A DNA stretch of 64,000 nt, from contig NZ_CP154261.1 of the NCBI RefSeq assembly GCF_039511225.1, positions 4,030,001-4,094,000 of the forward strand, given 5' to 3'. Positions 26,311-35,693 of the stretch are shown here, piece by piece. The DNA comes from Sphingobacterium multivorum (GTDB lineage Bacteria; Bacteroidota; Bacteroidia; Sphingobacteriales; Sphingobacteriaceae). The notes below the pieces were generated by a model, which searched no databases, had not been told where the DNA came from, and saw only the letters and a program-made list of their open reading frames with translations. Each line of letters begins with the position of its first letter. The stretch's first letter is position 1. A program made the translations under genes and the position numbers.

Positions 26311-26531
26311 TTTTTATTTCAAAAAGAAACAGAAAATCGCTAATTCCCTTACATTCGCTAAATTAAAAAGCGATTAAGCAATTGATTCTGTTCGACCAAA
26401 AGTTTGCCATAGGCTGTAAAACTGGAACAAGATAATAAATATCGACATAAAAAAACAGCTGATCTGGTGCTATATTTCTACGAAAACGTTTGAACTGTCA
26501 CATATGTTTTTTCCTCAAATTCACTTATTCA

Positions 26532-27392
26532 TCAGACAACCCGCATTTTCTTAAATAGCCGTGGACTCATGCCTTTGATTTCCTTAAAATGCTTATTAAA
26601 ATTAGAGATATTATTATAACCACTTAGGTAACCGGATTCTGAAATGCTATAGTTTCCTTGCACCAACAATTTTGCGGCATGATTAATCCGAAGCTCTTTT
26701 ATGAAGTCAGAAAAACGTCTGCCGGTTTTTAGCTTAAAATATCGACAGAAGGAATTGGGAGCCATTGCGGTGATAGCGGCCATCTCTACAAGAGAAAGCT
26801 GGCGATTAAAGTTATTTAAAATATACTGTAGTACAGTATCCATTTTTTTCGTTTCAAAATCACTATAGACAATCTCTTGACTTGCGTCGTTCAAGACTCT
26901 ACAAGATGATGTATTGCTCAACAAATCCATCAATTTGAGAAAAAGTAGAACCCGTCCCATTTCTTTTTCAGTCAACATTTTTTCCAGGATCAATTTTGCT
27001 TTATCCAACACATCGCCATGGAAAACAATCCCCTTTTTCGCCCGTTGGAGTAATTTGCTAATCGCCTTGGCTTCGGGAATATGCAAGAATCCTTTACCTA
27101 GAAAATCTGGAAAAAAATGGACCACAATAATCCGAACCTGTTGTTGTTCATCAACGGTCCCCTGATATCTCCAGCAGTGCGAAACATCTCCCGCAATCAA
27201 CACAAGATCCGTCCCGTGAAAAGTTTCGGCACTGCCATTGATAAACCTAGTCCCCACTCCATTTTCTATCAAGGCAATTTCATAGTTCGCATGTTTATGC
27301 AAATGCTGTTTTTCCTCCAGGGTATAGTCATCCATTCGAATAGTAAAGGACTGATTCGGAGGAAAAGAAAAGTGCTCATAAATTGTATTCAT
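26532..27392 (-). CDS. AraC-family transcriptional regulator (first of two paralogues)
   Basis: 286 residues. The N-terminal cupin-like sensing domain (about 1-170) has HKHANYEIALIENGVGTRFI and VVHFFPDFLGKGFL. The C-terminal double helix-turn-helix (about 185-283) has LSLVEMAAITAMAPNSFCRYFKLKTGRRFSDFIKELRINHAAKLL and SGYNNISNFNKHFKEIKGMSPRLFKK. It lies between the SusCD operon and the GH92 operon, same strand, with 275 bp of promoter DNA after it. It closely resembles the regulator at 50232-51113. Likely a sugar-responsive activator of the locus. Confidence 0.93.
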   Translation of the reverse strand: MNTIYEHFSFPPNQSFTIRMDDYTLEEKQHLHKHANYEIALIENGVGTRFINGSAETFHGTDLVLIAGDVSHCWRYQGTVDEQQQVRIIVVHFFPDFLGKGFLHIPEAKAISKLLQRAKKGIVFHGDVLDKAKLILEKMLTEKEMGRVLLFLKLMDLLSNTSSCRVLNDASQEIVYSDFETKKMDTVLQYILNNFNRQLSLVEMAAITAMAPNSFCRYFKLKTGRRFSDFIKELRINHAAKLLVQGNYSISESGYLSGYNNISNFNKHFKEIKGMSPRLFKKMRVV

Positions 27393-27545
27393 AACGAGAA
27401 ATGATTGGTTAGTAACAGTCTGTCTAGAATTTTAGCCTGAGCTTATTCTTCCTTTGTTTAATTGACTGACGACTGAAAAAAACATTTCCCTAGTAACTAG
27501 ATCACATTTCATTAATTTACGAAAAGGAAATCGGCTAAAACAGAA

Positions 27546-27579
27546 AAACCTGTCTTTCACTTTCGCTTCGGACAGGTTT
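27546..27579 (-). terminator. Terminator of the SusCD operon
   Basis: Stem AAACCTGTC (27546-27554) with GACAGGTTT (27571-27579). On the minus strand the stem runs into a T-rich tract. It lies 19 bp after the last lipoprotein gene. Confidence 0.8.
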
Positions 27580-27597
27580 CGTTCAATTAGATACAAA

Positions 27598-28764
27598 TCA
27601 GTAATATTGATATAAGGCAACCTTGGAAACACGCCAATACTGATCGCCGACCATATTAGCCAAAAATCCCAATGAGACTGTCCCATCCATGGTCATAGAG
27701 AACTCCATTTTTTTACCGCCTAAATTCCCAGTCCCTAAAGCGGAGGGAACCTGAAAATCTGCCGTAAAATCAGGTAGTGTATTTCCTGCTGCAGCAACAA
27801 TCCGAACCTGGGAATTATTTACGCCATTCGATCCGAGATCAATCTCCACACCATAGTCACCCTTAGATAACACAACTGTTTGATACAACTTACCATTGAT
27901 GATATTGGGTACCCCCCACCCAGATTCCATGCACAATACCGTATTATCATTCGACGCCCAACCGCCCATTCCACCATGATTTTGAACAGTTGCATTGACT
28001 ATCCAACCTTTAGGATCACGAAAGCGATTTTCAGTTTGGATGGATAGAAATGGTTGTTTATAGTTTTTCAAATAGATTGACGACACATCTTTTTGTACAC
28101 GCATTTTCTGTTCCTCTTTAACATTGAAAACGTCGATGGCCGTAACATTAGGTTTAAACTGAGACCGATACATCACTTTAGTTCCCAACTTCCAATCATT
28201 GATCATAGCTACGTTCTCAGTGCTGGGGATAACCAATCGACCCGCAGTTCCCTTGTCATTGGTATAAGTAATCTCTGTCGATACATTTCCAATATCTGCA
28301 GCTGCAAATTCAATCTTAACTTTATTAGCATCCTCCACAGATGCTTTGACAATGCTACGATTAAATAACGATGCCTCGTATCCATCGCCATACACTTTGG
28401 CGGATTTTAATACTCGTAAAGACCTGTTACTATTTTTATCGACCGACAAAATTTCAAAATTATAGGTCTGTTCCTTCAAATTTGCAATGGTAGTCCTTAT
28501 CGTGTCAAGATCCTTCGCCTGTGGCACAGAAACCGAATCAGCACCATCATTCCAATAGATAAGATAATTTTCTACGTTAGGATCTTGGCTTTTCGCAAAT
28601 TGAACCTGTGCTCTATTTTTACCTGTATTTACCATTACTCCAGATGGCATCCCCGGATATATACGCTCGCCATCTTCGAGATAAGGTTTATAGGAATGGT
28701 CCATTTTTGTACAAGAACTTAGTATTCCCGTGCAAATAATTAAAAATATTAAGTTTTTCTTCAT
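27598..28764 (-). CDS. Surface lipoprotein, DUF4998/DUF5013-like glycan-binding protein
   Basis: 388 residues with lipobox LSSC (Cys18). The first half contains two Ig/FN3-like repeats (GKNRAQVQFAKSQDPNVENYLIYWNDG; KVKIEFAAADIGNVSTEITY), like the DUF4998 proteins encoded after SusD. The C-terminal part (about 245-388; GWIVNATVQNHGGMGGWASNDNTVLCMESGWG, YGVEIDLGSNG) is a jelly-roll like DUF5013. Such proteins sit on the cell surface and help bind glycan for the SusCD transporter. Domain names are given from resemblance. Last gene of the SusC-SusD-lipoprotein-lipoprotein operon. Confidence 0.78.
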   Translation of the reverse strand: MKKNLIFLIICTGILSSCTKMDHSYKPYLEDGERIYPGMPSGVMVNTGKNRAQVQFAKSQDPNVENYLIYWNDGADSVSVPQAKDLDTIRTTIANLKEQTYNFEILSVDKNSNRSLRVLKSAKVYGDGYEASLFNRSIVKASVEDANKVKIEFAAADIGNVSTEITYTNDKGTAGRLVIPSTENVAMINDWKLGTKVMYRSQFKPNVTAIDVFNVKEEQKMRVQKDVSSIYLKNYKQPFLSIQTENRFRDPKGWIVNATVQNHGGMGGWASNDNTVLCMESGWGVPNIINGKLYQTVVLSKGDYGVEIDLGSNGVNNSQVRIVAAAGNTLPDFTADFQVPSALGTGNLGGKKMEFSMTMDGTVSLGFLANMVGDQYWRVSKVALYQYY

Positions 28765-28811
28765 TGGTTTGTCATTTCATTTCTACAAAAAATCTCTATT
28801 TGTTCACATAC

Positions 28812-29999
28812 TTACTGTGGATCTCCCCAAAACTTAAGTGCAGCAATATCCATACTGTTACCTTGTGCAAAATTGGAAATCAAAACAAACCGCCAATATC
28901 GAATAGACTTCGCCGGCAAAGGCAATACAAATTCAAATCCATTATACTTGGCGGCATCATCTTCCGCATTGCGTTTTCCGTAAGGTAGACCTGAAGGTTT
29001 GACCAGTTCATAGCTATCTCCCAAGGGCATCCAACTTTCGTCCAAGCTACCATCTGGATTAGGATTGTTACTACCATAAATTCGAAACATCTTTGGCGTA
29101 CCATTGATGTATTCTGCAATACCGTTGACGCGAATCCATAATTTAAAACGGCTCATTTTTACGGTACGCCCCAAATCGTAAGTAATTCGACTAGGTAGTT
29201 TAGTTGATGCCGTGGCCTCGCCATATAACGCCCAGTCTGATGCACCATTTCCAGTCAACGGTACACTTGGAGAAGAACCGCAACATCCCACAATATCTCC
29301 CGGAAGTGATAAAGTAGAAATCTTACTTCGATCAAGCTCGACTTCATTATAGGGGGTAGTCTTCACTAAAATGGTATCGGAAACATTGCCCCAACGATCG
29401 CGAACATAGGCACCAAAAGTCTTCTCTTTTGATGGTAACCCTCGTACTGAAAAATTACCCTTCGCATCTTTAATATATTTCGTATCGAGGTATTCAAGTG
29501 TGTTAAGAGAGTCTGCAAGAATGACAATTCCCACTTCATTTTCTTTAGGATTCTTATAGGCGATATTGATTCCACCAAAATCAGGTAACAATTCCAATGA
29601 CTTCGCAATAGACAAGTAGGGTGGTGTAAGCGGATTAACCGTTACTTCTACTGGTTCTGACACGATTTCATTACGACTTACTGTACGAAGCGTTATCTTA
29701 TAAGCACCTTCCTTGGCAAATCCTTCCACCCGAACCGTGTCTGAATAATAAGAGGATTTCGCCGTTCTACTAATAGTTTCATTTACTTTATATTCAGCCT
29801 TGACATATAATATCGAAGGGTCATCAGCGAGTTTGTAGGTAATAATCGCTCCACCCTCTGTATTCATAACCTTTACATCTGAAACAGGCGAAGGTTTGGT
29901 ATTGTCATTAAATAAAGGTTTATTGACCAGTTCTTCTTTGCAGGAATAAATTAGCCCACAAAACAATAAAACTGCGATTAAAGCAAGTATCTTTTTCAT
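28812..29999 (-). CDS. Surface lipoprotein, DUF4959/DUF5126/DUF5000-like glycan-binding protein
   Basis: Start chosen at 29999 because it gives a clean lipoprotein signal (MKKILALIAV, lipobox IYSC, Cys20); an upstream ATG adds 21 basic residues. 395 residues. An N-terminal FN3-like domain (about 35-125; PSPVSDVKVMNTEGGAIITYKLADDP), a middle domain (about 130-225; PPYLSIAKSLELLPDFGGINIAYKN) and a discoidin-like C-terminal domain (about 260-395; SRITYDLGRTVKMSRFKLWIR, YWRFVLIS) match the DUF4959-DUF5126-DUF5000 order common after SusD. A Cys-Cys pair in VGCCGSS is notable. Role: surface glycan capture. Confidence 0.82.
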   Translation of the reverse strand: MKKILALIAVLLFCGLIYSCKEELVNKPLFNDNTKPSPVSDVKVMNTEGGAIITYKLADDPSILYVKAEYKVNETISRTAKSSYYSDTVRVEGFAKEGAYKITLRTVSRNEIVSEPVEVTVNPLTPPYLSIAKSLELLPDFGGINIAYKNPKENEVGIVILADSLNTLEYLDTKYIKDAKGNFSVRGLPSKEKTFGAYVRDRWGNVSDTILVKTTPYNEVELDRSKISTLSLPGDIVGCCGSSPSVPLTGNGASDWALYGEATASTKLPSRITYDLGRTVKMSRFKLWIRVNGIAEYINGTPKMFRIYGSNNPNPDGSLDESWMPLGDSYELVKPSGLPYGKRNAEDDAAKYNGFEFVLPLPAKSIRYWRFVLISNFAQGNSMDIAALKFWGDPQ

Positions 30000-30089
30000 A
30001 TAATTTATTCTATATGAGCCATGAATAAACCGATTCCTCTTTATAAACGAAAGAAAAACCAACCGATTTTTGACTCTTTTCTTAAAGTT

Positions 30090-31988
30090 TTACCATTTTG
30101 GATTTTGGACAAGATTAGGATTAACCGCGAGATCATACTCTTTGATCGGGAACAGAAAATCACGATAAGTATAGTTAGGTACGAAAATCGTTTTTAAGCG
30201 GTAGAAGTTTTCCGTCGTAGTTTGAAATACATCCCAGCCTGTTCTCGGCTGATTCATCAGATCCAAATCTTTCCATCTACGCATGCTCCAGTAACTTTCC
30301 CCTTCAAACATAAATTCGATCAAGGTTTCACGGTGAATAATATTTCGTAAACCATCTTTTGTCGTTGGTTTAGCTGGATTTTTCGAAAAATTTGCCCAAG
30401 ATTCAGTAATGCCTTTCAGCCCTGCACGTTTTCGTACCAAGTCTACCCATTTAAGTACGTCTTCCGAAGGCCCACCTACCTCATTTAGTGCCTCAGCATA
30501 GAGCAAATACAGGTTGGACAAACGAATTGCAGGCCAAACATAAGTAACGATATTATAGCGGTCTTTACTTCCCGTATTTTTATAATTAATCAACTTTTTA
30601 GGCCAATAGCCTGTACAGGAAAACCGGCTATTATTTCCTGTCGTATTCGTTTGTCCCCAAATTGTATTCAGATACAATAAATTGGTTTCATCCAGCCGTC
30701 CAAAACCGAATAAGGACGAACGATCGAAAGCTAAATCTGCGTAAAAGCGAAGTTCACGATCTAAATTGAAAGAGGATGTCGTATAATTGGGGTTCATTAG
30801 GCTTTTATCCGATTGCGAGATTGTCTTCAATCGTTTAAAACGTCCATTATAGTCCCAGGTCTTGTCCTCTTCAATCGGAACACCGTTTCGTGTATAAAAC
30901 ATTTCTGCCGAATTAATAGTTGCAGCAAGCAGTGCCCCTGAAACTTCCTGTATTTCCGAACGAGGTGTGGTTATATTCTGCAGCCAGCTTGTATTGGACT
31001 TTGAATTGGACATGCCCCAGATTGTTTCACTATTCCAATCTTCGGTAATAGCACCACGAATGTTCATGCAATATTGCGTAGCTTCGCTGAGTGATTTCAT
31101 ATTAAATGGAGGCTCGAAATAGAAGATGGTATTTCCAGCTTCGTGACAGGCATCTATCGCTTCCTTACAAGCGGTGGCGGCCCTTTGCCATTTACTAGAT
31201 TCGAAAGCTGTCGCAATCAATGCTTGTCCATCTTTATTTTTAAAATTTGCATAATCCGAATTTCCATTAAATAATGGACTTGCGGCCAATATGAGCACCT
31301 GCGCTTTGACAGACAAAGCGATAGGTTTCGTGATCCGACCAAGCTCATCTCCTTGATTTGCGATGACAGTTGGTAAATCAGTACTTGCTTCGTCTAAAAT
31401 TTGTACAATATAATTAACGACAGTATCAACTGGCTCGCGCTTCACCTTCACCTCCTCCACAGAAGCGGAAATTGGCAGATTTTCTTTGATAACAGGAATA
31501 GGTCCATACATCCGCAATAAACTAAAATGATAATAGGCTTTTAGAAACTTTACTTCGGCTATCCATTTATTCCGTTCAGATTCTTTAATGTCAGGGACTC
31601 GACCAATATTTTCTAAAAAAATATTACAATGGCGAATACCTTGATAATACGATCGGGGACCATTTTCACCATCCCAAGCATTATAAATTGGGCTTACTTT
31701 ATTTTGCTGTCCATAGGCCAGATCGATAAGTTTTTGGTTGGCGTCTAAGGGTGAAATCCCAGGATTAGGTGTAATAAACTCCCCTGATCCCAAAAATGCC
31801 GGATTTTCCATATCCCCCAGTTTCGGTAAAAACGAATAACAGGTAAACAAGTATTTTTCTGCTTGATTGCGGAGACTAAATGCATTGTCAATCGTTGCAA
31901 TATTATCCGGAATCACATCCAGATATTTCTTGCAAGAGACGACAGAAAAGATCAGTACCCCTAAGATCAGTATTTTATATAATTTCAT
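30090..31988 (-). CDS. SusD/RagB family outer-membrane lipoprotein
   Basis: 632 residues, lipobox VVSC (Cys19), followed by KKYLDVIPDNIATIDNAFSLRNQAEKYLFTCY, the usual SusD start. TPR-like helices include WIAEVKFLKAYYHFSLLRMYGPIPVI and the C-terminal WPAIRLSNLYLLYAEALNEVGGPSEDVLKWVDLVRKRAGL and HRETLIEFMFEGESYWSMRRWKDL. It forms the lid of the SusC transporter and binds oligosaccharide at the cell surface. It starts 12 bp after the SusC gene. Somewhat longer than average for the family. Confidence 0.96.
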   Translation of the reverse strand: MKLYKILILGVLIFSVVSCKKYLDVIPDNIATIDNAFSLRNQAEKYLFTCYSFLPKLGDMENPAFLGSGEFITPNPGISPLDANQKLIDLAYGQQNKVSPIYNAWDGENGPRSYYQGIRHCNIFLENIGRVPDIKESERNKWIAEVKFLKAYYHFSLLRMYGPIPVIKENLPISASVEEVKVKREPVDTVVNYIVQILDEASTDLPTVIANQGDELGRITKPIALSVKAQVLILAASPLFNGNSDYANFKNKDGQALIATAFESSKWQRAATACKEAIDACHEAGNTIFYFEPPFNMKSLSEATQYCMNIRGAITEDWNSETIWGMSNSKSNTSWLQNITTPRSEIQEVSGALLAATINSAEMFYTRNGVPIEEDKTWDYNGRFKRLKTISQSDKSLMNPNYTTSSFNLDRELRFYADLAFDRSSLFGFGRLDETNLLYLNTIWGQTNTTGNNSRFSCTGYWPKKLINYKNTGSKDRYNIVTYVWPAIRLSNLYLLYAEALNEVGGPSEDVLKWVDLVRKRAGLKGITESWANFSKNPAKPTTKDGLRNIIHRETLIEFMFEGESYWSMRRWKDLDLMNQPRTGWDVFQTTTENFYRLKTIFVPNYTYRDFLFPIKEYDLAVNPNLVQNPKW

Positions 31989-32000
31989 ATCGTTTAAAGG

Positions 32001-35000
32001 TTAATTAATGGATAAGTTGACACCTAAGTTGATCACACGTTGAACAGGATAGCCTAAACCATTCCCACCCATTTCAACATCCCATTCCTTGAACTTACTC
32101 CACAGGAACAGGTTTGACCCATTGAGATAGAACCTCACATTAGACAAATGTGCTTTCTGTGTAAAAGAGTTCGGTAAGGTATACCCCAACTCAACAGATT
32201 TCAAGCGGAGGAATGCACCATCGCGCATAAACCAAGTACTTTTTTGAGTATTATTAACATTCACATTAGTACTTAATTTTGGCCACAAGGCGTAGATGTC
32301 CCTGTTTTCCTCGCTCCAATGGTTATTCGCATAAGCTTGTAGCAATGCCGTTTGATTATCAACAAAAGGCGAAGTTGCAGCTGGATCTATCCAAAAGGAT
32401 TCCCTGGTCAGACCTTGAAAAAAACAAGAAATATCAAAATGTTTATAACCTGCGGAAATTCCAAATCCATAGACAATCTCCGGTGAAGTCGGAAAACCAA
32501 TGGGCACCTCGTCCAAACTTGTGATTTGCCCATCTTTGTTAACATCCCTATATTTGATATCTCCCGCGCCATAGGGCCCAAAATTTTGTTTTGGAGAATT
32601 GGCCACATCCATCTCATCGATAAAAAGACGCTCAGCAATATATCCCCAAGTTTGTGACAAAGAATATCCGACATGAAGCTTATTTCTTTCTTGATATTGA
32701 GGTTCCTCATAAACCTTAAATTTACTTGTGGCATAAGTAAAATTGGCCATTCCTTTTATCCAAAGATCTGTTCCAAAGTTTTGTGAGTAATCAAAAGATG
32801 CGTCTAAACCTTTTGCAGATGCCTCACCAACATTTGCACGCACTCCAGCCGACAAGCCCATGGTTGTCGGAATAGAGGTTCGATCCATGAGGATATTTGT
32901 TCTATGCTCTGAAAATAAATCAGCTTGTATCCCCAGTTTTCCAAAAAGCTTAGCTTCCAATCCAAAGTTGGTTTTTTGGGAAGTTTCCCATGTAATATCT
33001 TGATTTGCGTAGCGTTTCACATCTACACCGGAAAGTGAATAACCATTTAACGTTCCGAAAATTGCACCATTATTACCATTATTCATGTCCACATTGGACA
33101 AATAAAAGAAGCGATCAGTAGGGCTTCCAATCTGGTCATTTCCGACAAGCCCATAGGTCGCCCTGAGTTTGAAAAGTGGGAGTATATTTTTTAACGGACT
33201 CCAGAACTTTTCATTGGAAACCGTATAAGCTAGACCTGCCGATGGAAAGAATCCAAAGCGATGCGATGTATGAAAACGTTCCGATCCATTATAACCAAAA
33301 TTAAATTCAGCCGCATACCGTTCATCGTAGACATAGGTAAATCGCCCCGAAAGTCCAAGATTTCTGAAAGGTAATGAGCTTTGTAAATCAGTAGCACCAC
33401 CGACCTGGCTACTCTTTGCCAATCCAATCAACATACCACTAACACTGTGCACCTTATTAAAGACTTGCTTATAATTTACAGAAAGCTCACTGTAAAAATT
33501 AGTTGAAACCTCTTTTTCTCCATTCTGATAATTGAGATATTCAGTGCCGGCAGGAACCCCTTTTAGCGTATTTCCCAACTCATTAATTCCCCGTAGCGTG
33601 TAAGATTTTGTCGCGCGGTCATAATTCATTAGGGTATAAAAATATGGATTGTACAGACGCTTTACATCAAAATAAGAATAGCGCTGGGTATTGAACATTC
33701 CACGTGCGCTCAATCCCTTTAACAAAAATGAGAAATCCTGGGAAAGTTGAATCTGAGCTGACATATTCGAACGCGAATAATCTTTATAGCCTTTTTGTAG
33801 ATCAGCATAAGGATTATTGTACTCTGCATCACCATAATTACCGAACATGATATGCTTTACATATTTCGTATCCTCAGTCGGTTCATAACGGGCCGGGAAT
33901 AAGACTGGATTTGATCGAATAATTTTCTTAAAAATGTCTGTTCCTCCATCGATAGGTCCACGATAGTCGTCGAAAGTTCCCGAGAGACGGGCAATCATTT
34001 CTGTTGTCGGTGTTAAATTAATGTTTACATTCGTCCGTAAGGAATAGGTTTTTAAATTGGCATTACTATTAAAATTATTCATGGGATCGACTTTCATAAT
34101 ACCATGATCTTGCGCCAGTGCGCCTGCAACATAATATCGAGCCACTTTACCACCGCCACTCACATTCAGGTTATACCGTTGGTTCATCGTGTAATCTTTG
34201 AGCAACATATCTTGCCAATTGGTCATCGGATAGGCTATAGGATCGGTTCCTCGCTCCGTATTGTCTATTTTAGATTTTTGATAAATATATCCACCCAGTG
34301 GGTTACGGGCATAACTCGCTTCATTAGCCAATTTCATGTAGGTAATCGGATCTGCGAGTTCAATATTTCTCGTTGCTTGTGACATTGAATTTTCTGCACG
34401 GAAAGACAGATTTACTTTCCCTTCCTTACCTTCTTTTGTTGTAATTAGAATTACACCATTGGCACCTCTGGCCCCATAAAGTGCTGTCGAAGTTGCATCC
34501 TTCATAATAGAGAAGCTTGCAATATCATCGACCTGCAATCTTGCTAAATCTGTTGATGTTGCTTCAACATTATCGATGAGAATAAGGGGAGAAACCTTAT
34601 AACCAAAGGTGGTCACTCCACGTACAAAGAAATCGGCATTATCTGCACCCGGCTCCCCACTTCGTTGATATGCAATAACCCCCGCAAGCCGTCCAGCAAG
34701 TGCTGTAGTCAAATTGCTTGACGGAATTTTTAATTCTGATGGCTTAATAGATGTAACAGCCCCGACAAGTTCCGTTTTCTTTTGTTTACCAAATGCCACG
34801 ACCAATACTTCATCAATGTTTTTTGATTCGGGAAACAAGACGATATCGACAATAGATTGATCCCCAATCGATTTTTCTTCTCTTTTCATACCCACATAGA
34901 CAAAAACTAGTGTCGCGGCCTCTTTGGGCAGGGCGAGTGAAAATCTACCATCTTTATCTGTCATTGCACTTCGGCCAGGGACTTCTTTGCATGACACGCT

Positions 35001-35261
35001 TACCCCTTGGATCACATTACCCAATGAATCTCGTACCGTCCCCGTAATAATCCGGTCTTTGGCTAAAAGCTTATTAATTAAGGTAATTTCCTTTGTGGGT
35101 TTAAGATAAGGATCAATAGACAGCGCACTTCTTAAAGCAGGCTTTGCGTGTGTGGTCAAGGCCGTACTGAAAATAATCATCAATAATGGCTTGAAAACAT
35201 TGACATTCGGAATAGACAGTCTATTCCCTGGTCGCTTTTGAGAAAAGCAACAATTCATCAT
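32001..35261 (-). CDS. SusC/RagA family TonB-dependent transporter
   Basis: 1086 residues. The signal region lies at about 22-41 after a basic N-terminal extension. A CarboxypepD_reg-like domain (about 70-150; ITGTVRDSLGNVIQGVSVSC) precedes the linker NIDEVLVVAFGKQKKTELVGAVTSI. The plug domain has LAGRLAGVIAYQRSGEPG and DATSTALYGARGANGVILITTK; the beta-barrel follows to the C-terminal NLGVNLSIN. There is no N-terminal STN domain, so it is not expected to signal through FecR/ECF. It imports oligosaccharides across the outer membrane. First gene of the operon that ends at 27546. Confidence 0.96.
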   Translation of the reverse strand: MMNCCFSQKRPGNRLSIPNVNVFKPLLMIIFSTALTTHAKPALRSALSIDPYLKPTKEITLINKLLAKDRIITGTVRDSLGNVIQGVSVSCKEVPGRSAMTDKDGRFSLALPKEAATLVFVYVGMKREEKSIGDQSIVDIVLFPESKNIDEVLVVAFGKQKKTELVGAVTSIKPSELKIPSSNLTTALAGRLAGVIAYQRSGEPGADNADFFVRGVTTFGYKVSPLILIDNVEATSTDLARLQVDDIASFSIMKDATSTALYGARGANGVILITTKEGKEGKVNLSFRAENSMSQATRNIELADPITYMKLANEASYARNPLGGYIYQKSKIDNTERGTDPIAYPMTNWQDMLLKDYTMNQRYNLNVSGGGKVARYYVAGALAQDHGIMKVDPMNNFNSNANLKTYSLRTNVNINLTPTTEMIARLSGTFDDYRGPIDGGTDIFKKIIRSNPVLFPARYEPTEDTKYVKHIMFGNYGDAEYNNPYADLQKGYKDYSRSNMSAQIQLSQDFSFLLKGLSARGMFNTQRYSYFDVKRLYNPYFYTLMNYDRATKSYTLRGINELGNTLKGVPAGTEYLNYQNGEKEVSTNFYSELSVNYKQVFNKVHSVSGMLIGLAKSSQVGGATDLQSSLPFRNLGLSGRFTYVYDERYAAEFNFGYNGSERFHTSHRFGFFPSAGLAYTVSNEKFWSPLKNILPLFKLRATYGLVGNDQIGSPTDRFFYLSNVDMNNGNNGAIFGTLNGYSLSGVDVKRYANQDITWETSQKTNFGLEAKLFGKLGIQADLFSEHRTNILMDRTSIPTTMGLSAGVRANVGEASAKGLDASFDYSQNFGTDLWIKGMANFTYATSKFKVYEEPQYQERNKLHVGYSLSQTWGYIAERLFIDEMDVANSPKQNFGPYGAGDIKYRDVNKDGQITSLDEVPIGFPTSPEIVYGFGISAGYKHFDISCFFQGLTRESFWIDPAATSPFVDNQTALLQAYANNHWSEENRDIYALWPKLSTNVNVNNTQKSTWFMRDGAFLRLKSVELGYTLPNSFTQKAHLSNVRFYLNGSNLFLWSKFKEWDVEMGGNGLGYPVQRVINLGVNLSIN

Positions 35262-35693
35262 AATCTAAAGTTTTGGTTAATACTCTACTAATTAGGTTGA
35301 AACAATACCGATAATGATTGCGTATGGTTCGCTTAAGGTATTGTTATAAATTGGTTATTTGCTGTTACAACAACATACTGACCTCCTTTCATTTACTTAA
35401 ATTTCAGGAATACACAGTAGTAGGACAACCTATATCTTAACGACTATTGATGCTAACTTATCCAAACCCTACTTCTATAAATGACATCGTTGCCAATTCT
35501 TCGAGACAAGCTCATAAGCGATTCGTCCTCCTTTCAGCTTTTGCCCACCGTGCGCCTACAGATTCCCTACTCATTCCCTTACGATAGGTAGGGAATCTAT
35601 AAAGAAAATGAAGAGCTTTTGAAAAAATGGGGCGAACATGAGACGAATTTATGACGAGCATGGTCCGAACAAATAATGAAGCTTAGCTATAAC
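35262..35693. other. Intergenic region upstream of SusC
   Basis: 432 bp between the GH141-like gene and SusC, both on the minus strand. It contains AT-rich promoter DNA next to SusC and a large imperfect inverted repeat (listed separately). No ORF is supported. Confidence 0.5.
35510..35659. repeat. Large imperfect inverted repeat (about 150 bp)
   Basis: Inner arms AGATTCCCTAC (35560-35570) and GTAGGGAATCT (35588-35598) are perfect complements. Further out ATTCGTC (35521-35527) pairs with GACGAAT (35642-35648), and GCTC (35510-35513) with GAGC (35656-35659). The segments between are not fully paired. It lies 250-400 bp upstream of SusC and just after the GH141-like gene, so it may fold in the read-through transcript and separate the two operon halves. 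Confidence 0.6.

Noticed and set aside
27432..27686. 84-codon minus-strand ORF across the SusCD terminator
   Set aside because: It overlaps the end of the lipoprotein gene in another frame and runs through the terminator hairpin.
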